From positions 2,294,001 to 2,358,000 of the forward strand of contig JH720293.1 in assembly GCA_000231825.2 (NCBI GenBank): 64,000 nt of DNA, written 5' to 3'. Source of the stretch: Tetrahymena elliotti 4EA. Lineage: Eukaryota > Ciliophora > Oligohymenophorea > Hymenostomatida > Tetrahymenidae. The notes under the pieces are model-generated. The model searched no databases, was not told the origin of the DNA, and worked only from the letters and a program-made list of their open reading frames with translations. Every line of letters starts with the position of its first letter. Within the stretch, counting starts at the first letter, position 1. Positions 53,837 to 64,000 of the stretch are shown here, in pieces. The position numbers and the translations under genes are program-made.

Positions 53837-56800
53837 ATGAGTAATTAGAATTCTTAGTATTATTAGCAATATCATGGTGCAAATAATTAGTAAGATATAT
53901 AATAGTAAGCAGGATAGGTATAATAGGGAACATAAAATTATTATTAGTATATGGAATAATAGTAATAATAGTAATATTCTCAAATTCCATAATATCCAAC
54001 ACAGAATTAGCCTGCCCCTTAAAATACATAGGGTTAAGCACCTTAAAATCAGCAAATGTATTAATAGATGTATAATAGAAACTAGTCAATGAATGAAGTA
54101 GCTCCTTAGTTTTAAAGAATGTAGGGAGTGCAGCCACCATATTAAGCCTTACCTTAAAATTAGAATTAAAATCCATAGCTTGCTAATCCTATTCCATAAT
54201 TTTAGATTGGACAGCAAGTTTCTTAGCCTATAAATCATCCTCAAAAATAGTAACAAATGTCTGTATAAAATAAGAATTTAGCTTCAGGTTAATAGTAAAA
54301 TTTGCAGCAATAAATACCTATAAATAAAGTTTAGCCATAACCTGCTCTAAATAATATTAATGGAAATAAACAATAAATTTCAGTACCAAATCAAATAAAT
54401 TAAAACTAAATTGATAAATCTCAAATACCTCTACAGAAGCAGCCTAGTCTATAATAAAAAGGTGTCTAGTAGCCTTATGCAAATTAAATGTAGTAAAAAA
54501 ATTAAATTCCTTCTTTATAAAATTAGATTAATCCAGCTAATATGTAAGCAAACAAAGCTAATCCTTTATTATAAAAGCAATAATCTAGCTCTTCATAATC
54601 TATAAGTAACTAAGCTCCTCTTTAACATTAATAGCAACAAAGTATGTAAAAGTAAATTATCCCTTAGATGTAGTAAATGGGATCTTAATAAAATTTAATT
54701 CAATAAAATCAACAACCTCCATTTAATTAATAAAATATCCCAAAATAGCAGGTTTAAAATTTAGGATAGCAGTAACATCAACAAATACAAAATCCAGCTC
54801 AATTATAACTTTAAAATAATTTTAAGCAACCTCCTAGTTCTAACCCTGTTGTTGGATAAATTCCTCCTTAAATTTAATAAAATTAATTTTAATCATAGTA
54901 ATCATCCTAAAAGTAATAAGTTTAGTAGAAATAAATGATTCCTTAGCAATAAAACTTAAACCAAAATAAAATTCAACAATAACCACAATAATAGTAGCAA
55001 TAGAAATAATAACAACAAGTAGCTAAGCCTATTGATCCAAGTTAAAACCCACTTTTAAAGACCTAGTAATTAAACTAATAACAACCTTTACAGATTCAGA
55101 AACCTCCACAAATGCAATAAAATTAAATACCTTAAAAATAAATGTAGCAATAGCCCAGAATTGGAGTTCCATAATAAGGGAAACCATAGTAACCTATTTA
55201 AAAATTGGCTAATCCTCCAATGGGCAATTAGCAAGGTTAATAATAATAGTTTAAAATCTAGAATCCTCAGCAGTTATAAAGAATGTAACCTTAATAATAA
55301 GGTTTACAGAATTAGTAAATCTAAGGTCCAAAACCCATGGTATCATAGCAAAATTAAATGCATTAAAATTAAAGTTAAGGTGGGCAGTAGCAGTAAGCTC
55401 TGCAAAATATTTAAAAAGTAGCTAAAAATCCACAACTTTAATAGCAGATATAATAGCAATAATAAATCCCATGTTAACCATAAGTATAATAATAAATTCA
55501 GGCTTCAGGTTAATCTTAATAGTAGCAGCAATAGGAATAATAGACCAGATAAAATAGATTGGATTCAGGAGAGAATTTATTTTAATTCAACTAGAAGAGG
55601 AGTAATTAATAAGAGTTCAAACCTTAATAACCGAATTAAGTCTAAAGAATGGATAAGATACAAAAAGGATAAAAATTTAATATATGGGAATATGATTCAA
55701 TATTTGATTAAACAAAGGTACCTTAAATATTTAATTTGACATAAACTAAAGCTATTGAAATAAACTCAAGCCTACCACACGGCTATTCATTAGAACCTTT
55801 CTTTATTCATTAACTAAAATTTGATAAAAATGTTTATGGAGATTCTGTCAATGACTATGGAGAAGCACCTTAAAAGAAAATCAAAACTGAAGAAAATCTC
55901 TTTTTGGTAAAATATTTTATTTATTCTCAAATTACATTTTTTTATTTTACTTAACATAAAAATCTTTTAAAAAGCAATACAATATTAGTCAACTTCCTCA
56001 AAATACTCCCATGAAGAGAGAATTAATTTAACTTATGAATATTAAACCATCTGCTGTCAATCTATTAACTTAAAATAAAAAGCCTGTTAATCAAACAAAA
56101 ATTTAAGGGTTAGACACAAATAAACCACAAAAGCCTTAAGGTGATTTATTGAGATAAGATTCTAAAGTTTAAGTTCCTAGTTAACCTGCTGTTACTAATT
56201 AAAGCTCTCAACAATAATCTATGAAAATTGAAAATAATTAATAGGCATAACAACCTTTAAAACCTGTTCAATAGGGTGTTTAAAACTAAAACTAGACAAT
56301 GATATAGAAACAGCCATTAGGATAATCATAAATAACACAAGAATAAAAGACAAATACTTAAAATTTATCTTAGAATCCATAAACATAAGCTTAATTAAAT
56401 TAAAATCTTTAGAATAAAAGCCAACCTATTAAGTAGTAAATGCAAGTACCTGCTTATTAGGTAAATTAGAATCCTGCTTTAAATAAAAATATCCCATAAT
56501 CAGGTGCTCCATAAAATTTACAAAAACCTTTAAATTAAAATATTCAATAGTAATAGAAAGAAAAAACTTAAATGTAAGGAAATAGTTTATAAAAACAAGT
56601 AACACCTCAATAAAATATTTAGCCAACAGCAAACTTAATACCTGGATAAGCATAAAATGAAATTCAAAATAAACCGACTTAGAATGTTAAACCTGCTCAA
56701 ACAAGTTAGTAAAGTATTTAAATAAATTAGGTTTAACAACAAAAATAACCCATAAATTAACAACCCTAAAATATAAGCAATAACCTTTAAAATTAAAAAA

Positions 56801-59610
56801 ATTAGTAGCCTAAGCCAACACAGCCTGCTTAAAATTAAAATCAACTAGGATAAGTAAGCAATTAAGAAAAAAGTATTTAAATTTAATTAGGTTAATCATC
56901 TTTGAAAATTTAATTATAAATACCTTAATAACAACAATAGAATACTCAGCAATAATAAAATTTATAAACTAATAAATAAAACTAACCATAAAACCCTATC
57001 ACACTTTCTAGGTAATCTTCATAGTAATCTCTGTAGTAATAAAACATTATCTAAAATTAAAGTACTATTAATCAAATACCATCTCAATAAGGTTCTTAAC
57101 AAAATATAAAAATTCCATCTTAAAATATATAATAGTAAATAAAAGATAAAAATTCAGCAAGCTTAATAAAAATAAATTTAAATTAATCTCAACAGCCAGA
57201 ATAAGCTAACTAATTAAAAGTGTCTGAACCTTCTTAAAAGCCAGGGTCATCTTAAAATTTAAATATATAGCCAAGAGGAAGTTCATAATAAAATATAAAT
57301 ATACCAAATTAGTAGCAATAAAATAAATAGTAATAAGCTTAGCAGCAAGTTTAAGCTTCTTAAAAATCTGCTCCAGCTCCTCCTCCTCAAACTTTAGCAA
57401 CTCCACAACCTCCAATAATCAGCACTATAATTGAAAGCTTAGATTTAGATTTAAGCAAACAAACAAGCCAATAACAATAATAATAGAATTAATCCACCAC
57501 AGACTCTGTCCTAGCAGAGAATATTAACATTGAGGAAAAAACTATAAATAGCTAAAATCAAAAGATTTAATAAGAATAAAGTAAAGTGTAGAGCATAAAT
57601 ATCCCAAAGAAATCAGATTTACCTCCAATATTATTAAATAGTTTGCCATCAAATCCTAATTAATCTATTAAATAAAATGTCCCAGTACTATCTTCACTTC
57701 CTCCTATGTTGAGATAATAAATGGAGGCTTAAAATAAAAATTTAATTGATAATACTAAAAAAGAAAGCTAGGTGGCACAAGAAAATAGTTTAGTGGTTGA
57801 GCCTTCAAAAGAAATTAAAATGGAAATCGAAGAAAACACAGAAAAAATTTAAAAGACATAAATAGATTAAAGCATTACTTTGACAAAGCAAGAAGATATT
57901 AATTCATTGAATTAATAGCCAGATTAAATCCAATAAGAGCAAAATATAAAATCTCCCATATAACCTCTTTAATAGCCAAGCTAAAGACCAAAATCTATAG
58001 AATTTCCAAGACCTTCTTTAACTAATTCTTAAATTTTATTGCAAGCTTCTAATCCTTCTAGCTAATAAGCTTCTAAAGAACCAATCATAAAAGCTGAAGA
58101 AAATAAAATATTTTTAAAGATTTCTGACTTCAAATCTTAATAAGCTTAGTTACCATCTCCAGTTAAATCAGAATCTGGAAACTAGCTTGCAAATAATAAC
58201 ATATCTTCAAATAACTAAAATAAATTAGAAGAAGAGGCTCCAACTTAATCTAGAATAAAAGTTGAAGAAAATATTGGTATGGATATTGAATAGCCTTTAG
58301 AATAAAATGATTTTTAAGATTAAGATATGAATGATAATTAGATTTAATTTAATACGGAGACTCCTTACTTTTAATAGAATGTAGAGAGATAATAAAATTA
58401 AAATATTAAAGTAGAGCCATTTTAAGATCTTAACTAAATGATTAAATAAGAACATATCCCATAAGAATCAAATGCTTTATATCAATATTAGAAAGCTGGT
58501 TAAGATAGTTCACTCATCATATCAATTCCAAATAATCCTATTTAGTAAAAATTAGAAGCTGACTCATCAAATATTATGATACCATCAATGAGTTAACTTC
58601 CTTCTACATCTTTAAATAATGATGGATATAAAGAGAAAAAGAAGAAAATGGAAAAAAAGAATATTTCATAAGAAGATTAAAAAATTATGGCTGATATAAT
58701 ATATCGTTTAACCAAAAATAAAAATTCAGAACCCTTCAAAAAGTTAACAACTCTTCAAACAAAAAATCCTGAATATCTAAAAGTTGTCAAAGAGCCAATG
58801 GATTTATAAACAGTTGAAACAAATATCAAGAAAAAGTATTATAGCAACATTGATGAAATGGCACTCGATGTATACAAAATATTTAATAATGCTAAATTAT
58901 TCAATAAAGAAGACTCAGACATCTATAAAAAGGCAGTAGAGCTTGAAGAATACTTTAAAAAGAAATACTAAAAAAGTCCTTTAAGCAATGAAATTAATAA
59001 TTTATAAAAGAAAGTAGATAAACTAGGTAAAGAATTGAAAGAGTATCATACCTATGGAGGTAGATTCTTTTACAGAGAAAATAAAAAAATATAAAAGCAA
59101 GCGTTTATGGAAAGGTCAATGACATTAGATGAAAAGACATAACTTGCTAAGAACATAAGATCATTACCTAAGGAATATTGGATTGGAATATGGGAAATAA
59201 TGACAGATAAGTAATTTTGTGTTGCTGATAAATAAAAAATAGAATTTGATTTAGATACCACCACTGCAAAATAGTGTAGGAGATTAGAAAGGTATGTAAA
59301 GGCTAAATTAAATTGCATTTAAAAGGCAAAAGAGAAAAAGCATAAGAAACTTGAAAAGGTAACATTTTTTATATAAAAATATTATTTTTAAATGTTCTTT
59401 TTATTAATTTATTTAAAAAAGGCATAAGGAAAACCTGTAAGCGATAACATCAGCCTTGCATAACTTGAAAAGCTTGACACTGACTCTTCATATATTACAG
59501 GTATTTTTAAATTCCTTTACTCTAATTTCAAATTAAATCATATGTTAATTATTATTAAAGAATCTGATGACTCAATGAAAGATCCTGATGAAGATTTGGG
59601 TGAATTTTGA
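53837..59610 (+). CDS. BET-like protein: giant Q/P-rich N-terminus, single bromodomain and ET domain
   Basis: Chromatin reader/coactivator. ATG 53837 opens MSNQNSQYYQQYHGANNQQD. The first exon stays open to about 55913 and the second to about 59358; two small exons finish at TGA 59608-59610. Total about 1,860 aa. About 1,500 residues are Q/N/P/S-rich, read almost entirely from TAA/TAG/CAA/CAG. The bromodomain is at about 58675-58970: IMADIIYRLTKNKNSEPFKK, YLKVVKEPMDLQTVETNIKK, VYKIFNNAKLFNKEDSDIYK, with the conserved Asn and P-M-D-L loop. The ET/NET domain follows at about 59115-59310: MTLDEKTQLAKNIRSLPKEY, IEFDLDTTTAKQCRRLERYV. The end is acidic (DSMKDPDEDLGEF). Metazoan BETs usually have two bromodomains; here there is one, as in several plant and protist GTE/BET proteins. 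At least seven psi-K-x-E SUMO-consensus sites lie between 55880 and 58455. Confidence 0.9.
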
Positions 59611-59978
59611 AATAATACTAATTTATTAAAATTTTAAACTTTTTTAATAATTTGAAATAATATATTAAATTTTTAGTTATTAAATATTCTTTGTGGAAAT
59701 TGATTCTATTTCTAATTTATAAAAATCCAATTGTATTTATTTATTGGTTCATTCTAAATTATTTATATATTATTAATTCTATTTCTGCTAATTGATATGC
59801 TTTCATTATTGATAAAATAAGATAATATATTTAATAATCAATTTGTTGATGCAAGAAGTATTATATTGATAAGTAAATTGTGTTGTCAAATTCTTAAAAA
59901 ATTATTAATTTCTGTATCAAAAATTACATAATTTAAAAGTTTTAATTTTTGTAAATAACGAATAAATATTATAAAATT
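59611..59978. other. Short intergenic spacer
   Basis: A/T-rich interval between two plus-strand genes; nothing recognisable. Confidence 0.5.
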
Positions 59979-60943
59979 ATGAGTGAAGTTTAAGGAGACT
60001 AAAGCCATAATAATTTAGAGTTAAAAAATATATTTAATTTGCTTAATCCAAACTCAGATGGTGAAATAGAAATAAAATAGATAAATAATCTCATATAATA
60101 GCTTGATACTTTAAAAATAAATTTCAAAAATAGCAAAAGTGTTAGCGGTAGTGGAGAGAACAATGATTAATCACCAGGTATCAGCTAAAATGCACCAAAT
60201 TATAATGGAGATTAAAAGAATGATAAGAAATAAAATGTTAATTTGCATAAAAGCTAGAACAGCTAGCAGTAAAATTTGAAAGTTCCTAATAATGAATAGA
60301 ATTAAAAGATTGTAAGTATTAGATTATTTATTTTGTTAATATTTTAGCTTTTTACAGTAGAATTATCATATTTATTATTTGGCCAAATACAAAGTTATCT
60401 ATATGAATAAATTATAAATTAGTCAAGCTAGAATTCTGTCTAAAGCAATTCTTAGTAGTAAAAAGCATAATCTAGTGGCCAAGTAGGCGAAAAGGAGTTT
60501 TTAGAGGTAGTAGAGTTAAGATACTTTCCCAATAATAAGACCACAATTAATTTTAATGAATTTTGTGCATATTTTAATGAATGTATTGGTAATAAAGAGT
60601 TGCAAGAGGAGCTATTGCATGGCTGTTTTAATTAATTTGACTATAATGAGTAAGTTCATTTTAGATTGAGCTAAATTATTTTGAAATTTATTTTAATAAT
60701 TTGGATTAAAAATAGTGAAGCATATATAAATTCTAAGAAAATAAAATCTATTTTTGAAGTATTTAATGATAAGACAAACTAAGAAGAAATATAGAGTAAA
60801 TTTTATTCAATTTTAATATATTTGCTAAATTAATTTTCATTTTTAATCTAATAAATATTTCAGATGTCCTTAAGTTTTGTGGAGTCTCCAATGATAAAAT
60901 GAGTTATGAAGAATTCAAATAATTCTTTGAAAAAAATTTATGA
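59979..60943 (+). CDS. EF-hand calcium-binding protein
   Basis: ATG 59979 opens MSEVQGDQSHNNLELKNIFN, followed by a first EF-hand (NIFNLLNPNSDGEIEIKQIN; the loop N-P-N-S-D-G-E-I-E is short of the ideal D-x-D-x-D-G). A Q/N/S-rich linker follows, then VGEKEFLEVVELRYFPNNKT, INFNEFCAYFNECIGNKELQ and LLHGCFNQFDYN. After two more introns come INSKKIKSIFEVFNDKTNQE and KFCGVSNDKMSYEEFKQFFE, with TGA at 60941-60943. The helix-loop-helix spacing suggests four EF-hand units, most with imperfect loops, so some probably do not bind Ca2+. Length about 235 aa. I cannot tell it apart from centrin/calmodulin-like or ciliary EF-hand proteins. The exon joins (introns near 60315-60360, 60649-60711, 60796-60860) are supported by GT...AG ends and by recovering EF-hand spacing. 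Confidence 0.65.
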
Positions 60944-61563
60944 AAAAAGTGTAATTTATGTAAAAAATATGTACGTATTGTTTATTTTATCAAAAAATTT
61001 TGATTTTAAAAATTTAAGTATTTTTTATTCAATAGTTTTTATTTTATTTGCCTTAATTTTAAATAATCATTTTAGTGTTAGCAATAAAAAACAAAAATTA
61101 TTAGAGAGGAAATTTTTTAAATCATAATTTCATTTGTAAACAATCAAAAGTATTTGAAAGTATTTTATATTTTTTAATTGAAGGAAATATCTTTTGAAGA
61201 TGAATTTTGATAAAAAATATATTTTATAGAGAAAATAATGGAATTAAAATTATAAAAGCCAGTTAAGAAAACATAAATTTGAAATAATTATTGGGTTTCA
61301 AAAATGAAAAGAAATTAGTAGAATAAAGAGCAAAAGAAATCATTATGATATATAGATAAATTTATCTAAATGGAAATATAAAAAGATAGCAGAAATTATA
61401 TTCATAGATTAAAAGAGAAAGGAAAGGATGGATATACATTTCATTATTTTTGATTATTAATATTTTTAGGGAGTAGAAATAAATTAAGTCTTTTTTGATT
61501 AAAAAATTATTAAAATTTAATTGATTGTATCGAATTTAAGCAACAAACAAGAAACATAAGAAA
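60944..61563. other. Intergenic spacer
   Basis: A/T-rich, between two plus-strand genes. A TGA-free stretch at about 61225-61525 translates to K/I/Q-rich text without a start or splice context I can support. Confidence 0.45.
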
Positions 61564-64000
61564 ATGAAAGACCTTAAGTTTAAGAATAAAAAGTTTAACA
61601 AGAAAAACGTAAATTAATCCTAGTAAAAGAATAAAAAGAACTTAAAAAAGCACCAAAAGCACCGCTATCATGATGTTGATAAATTATAGGAAAGAATCAA
61701 AAGAGAAACACCTGCATCTGGTGTAATAATTTTAGCTTTTATTTTGCAAAATCAATTATATTTCATATTGAAAAATACTTATAAGTGAGATGTCAGTTTT
61801 TCATTTTAAAATGTTTTCTTAAAATAGGAATACTTGTATGATTATAAATTAGAAAAAGCTGAAGAAGATAGAACTAAGTTATAACCTGAAGAGTTTAGAA
61901 AGAAGTACAAGATTAATTTCAGCGATCTTCCTATCTCCTACAATACAATTTTTGGTAAATGATTATTTTCATAAAAAAGTTTATTTTTATGGCAGATGAT
62001 AAATTTCTTCTTACCAGGTATTCATATTTTAATATCTCTTTTGTTATAGGTTTGGAGAAAAGAAAGTTTATTAAAATGACTGAAATTTAAAGATGTACAA
62101 TTCCTCACATTTTGGCTGGCAGAGATGTTTTAGCTGCTTCTAAGACAGGTAGTGGTAAAACACTTTCATACCTTGTTCCTCTAGTAGAAAGACTTTATGT
62201 TCAAAAATGGAATCCCTTGGATGGTTTGGGTGCTTTGATTATATTACCAACTAGAGAATTAGTATATATTTTTACTTTACAATTTAGGTTTTAAAATTCT
62301 AAAGAAGGTTTATGCAAATTAAATTATTAAAAAATAATATAGGCAACTTAAGTTTTTGAAGTATTCAATTCCTTTACTTAGAATCATGATTTGTCAGTAG
62401 GTTTAATTATTGGTGGTAAAAATGTCAAATACGAAAAGGATAACATGAAAGGAATGAACATTTTAATATGTACACCTGGACGTCTTTTATAACACATGGA
62501 TGAAACACCTGATTTTGACTGCACCAATTTATAAATGTTAGTTATTGATGAAGCTGATCTCATCTTAGACTTAGGATTTAAAGAAAATTTAAATGCAATT
62601 TTACTCAACTTACCCAAATCTCGTCAAACCGTTCTATTTTCTGCTACTCTTAGCAAATCCATACATGAGTTAAGTAAGCTCTCTCTTAAAAATTCTGAAC
62701 ATGTATTTTTGCATGAAGCTAGATCAACCTAAGATTAAGATTCAAAGAATGTTATTAATACAAGCATTAAAGTAATTTATTTAGATATATTTTGTGATAT
62801 TAATAAGATAAATAATATTTAAAAAAGGATATTTATGAAGCTCCTATTAAATTAACTCAATACTATATGGAAGTCAACATTGAGGATAAATTAAATATGC
62901 TCTTTTCCTTTTTGAGATCTCACAAAAAAAACAAAGTCCTAGTTTTCTTGAGTACTTGTAAATAGGTCCGTTTTGTTTATGAAGCATTCAGAAGACTTAA
63001 ATTAGGTCCTCCTATTTTTGAATTGCATGGTCGATAAAAACAAGTAAGAAGCAATATTTTTAAAATGAATTTAATATTTATATTTTTAATTAAAACAGGC
63101 CAAAAGATTAGCTATATTCTTCACTTTTGCTGAGAAGAAGTTTGGTGTATTATTTACTACAAATTTGGCAGCTAGAGGTTTAGATTTCCCTTCTGTAGAA
63201 TGGATTGTTTAAGTAGATTGCCCTGATGATGTTGTTACCTATGTTCATAGAGTTGGTAGAACTGCTCGTTTCAAAAATGATGGTAACTCTCTTTTGATGG
63301 TACTTCCTTCTGAAGCTAAAATGATTGATAAGCTAAAAGAAAAGAAATTGAATATTCAAAAGCTTAAAGCAAATCCTGAACATTAGCTTAGTATTACTAA
63401 TTCCTTACAATCATATTTAGTAGAGAGTGTAGATTTAAAATATTTAGCATAGAGAGCTTTTATTTCTTATGTTCGTAGTATTCATTTTGCTTCTGATAAA
63501 GAAGTTTTTAATGTCAATTCTCTTGATTTAAATGGATTATCTGAAAGTTTTGGTCTCATTTAAACTCCTGTGATAAATATTAAGGGCTTAAAAAATGAAG
63601 ATAGTGATGATGATTAAGAAGATGATGCTGAAGACAGTAGTTCTGATAATGAAAAGGAAGATGAAGTTATAGTAAAAAAATAAGATAAATTAGCCAAATT
63701 AAAAGAGAAAATTAGAAAATTGAAAGAAGAGAAGGCTCGTAAAAGATAAGGTTTACCTCCAATTGAAGATGAAGAAGAAGAAGAAATAGAAGAATAAAAA
63801 GAAAAGAAACCTAAAGAGAAGAAAGAGAAGAAATAAAAATAAACTGATGAAATGGAGATTGAAGAAAATACTCAACCAAAAGATAAAAAAGATAAAAAGA
63901 AGAAGAAAAGCATAGAAATTGATTAGGAAGAATAAAACTAAGATGAAGATTAAGAAAATAGTAACTTTAAAAAAACATTTAGCGTAAAGCATGAAAAGTT
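61564..64000 (+). CDS. DEAD-box RNA helicase of the Dbp4/DDX10 type (3' end outside window)
   Basis: ATP-dependent RNA helicase; Dbp4/DDX10 acts in nucleolar pre-18S rRNA processing. ATG 61564 opens [20 protein letters not shown], a basic leader. Helicase motifs in order: Q-motif region ([20 protein letters not shown]), [11 protein letters not shown], Ia LPTREL, GG IIGGKN, Ib [62 protein letters not shown], then [54 protein letters not shown] and the [15 protein letters not shown] segment are typical of the Dbp4/DDX10 branch. Several short introns (one directly after PTREL, about 62262-62340). The C-terminal extension from about 63590 is highly charged (acidic run, then K/E coiled coil, then KKDKKKKK), as in DDX10, and is still open at 64000. 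Confidence 0.92.

Noticed and set aside
53765..54176. Minus-strand hydrophobic frames opposite the BET-like gene
   Set aside because: Antisense shadows of Q-rich codons: reverse complements of TAA, TAG and CAA become L, I, V-rich strings.

Overview
The window looks like macronuclear DNA of an oligohymenophorean ciliate close to Tetrahymena. It is extremely AT-rich. Long reading frames make sense only if TAA and TAG are read as glutamine and TGA is the sole stop. Recognisable families (beta-adaptin, HslU, a DYRK/YAK1-like kinase, a BET bromodomain protein, a Dbp4/DDX10 helicase) read cleanly under that code. Most introns are 45-100 bp, very AT-rich and GT...AG. Exon joins were worked out by eye from frame and family similarity, so gene spans are firmer than individual splice sites. 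Conventional-code ORF calling shatters every gene here, because Q codons look like stops.

Layout, left to right. 1-2279 (+) is the 3' part of an unrecognised gene. 3082-6971 (-) is beta-adaptin. The following spacer holds a 136-bp near-perfect palindrome flanked by a 6-bp direct repeat. 8622-9288 (+) is a frataxin-like protein. 9506-11567 (-) is CFAP161 with a calcyphosin-like EF-hand tail, and 11995-14392 (-) is CFAP100, so two axonemal genes sit in tandem. Then come 15039-16326 (+) unknown, 16499-17673 (-) unknown, 18315-20713 (+) PX-BAR sorting nexin, 22412-23293 (+) atypical E2/UBC protein, and 25222-31279 (+) a large helical/coiled-coil protein. 31627-33036 (-) is mitochondrial HslU, 34051-36571 (-) an NCLX/CCX-type cation/Ca exchanger, and 38059-40399 (+) an RS2Z-type SR splicing factor. 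The last third is 40986-44734 (+) Q/N-rich coiled-coil protein, 48223-52283 (+) kinase with a Q/N-rich tail, 53837-59610 (+) BET-like bromodomain protein with a huge Q-rich N-terminus, 59979-60943 (+) EF-hand protein, and 61564-64000 (+, runs off the edge) Dbp4/DDX10 helicase.

The genes are ordinary eukaryotic single transcription units, not operons. Themes are cilia (CFAP161, CFAP100, perhaps the 25-31 kb gene), membrane traffic (beta-adaptin, sorting nexin), mitochondria (HslU, frataxin-like, possibly the exchanger) and nuclear regulation (SR protein, kinase, BET protein, helicase). The 41-60 kb part contains three successive genes with very long glutamine/asparagine-rich segments. The most unusual non-coding signals are the palindromic element at 7853-8000 and a GC-richer island followed by possible decayed retroelement coding sequence at about 46.8-47.4 kb.
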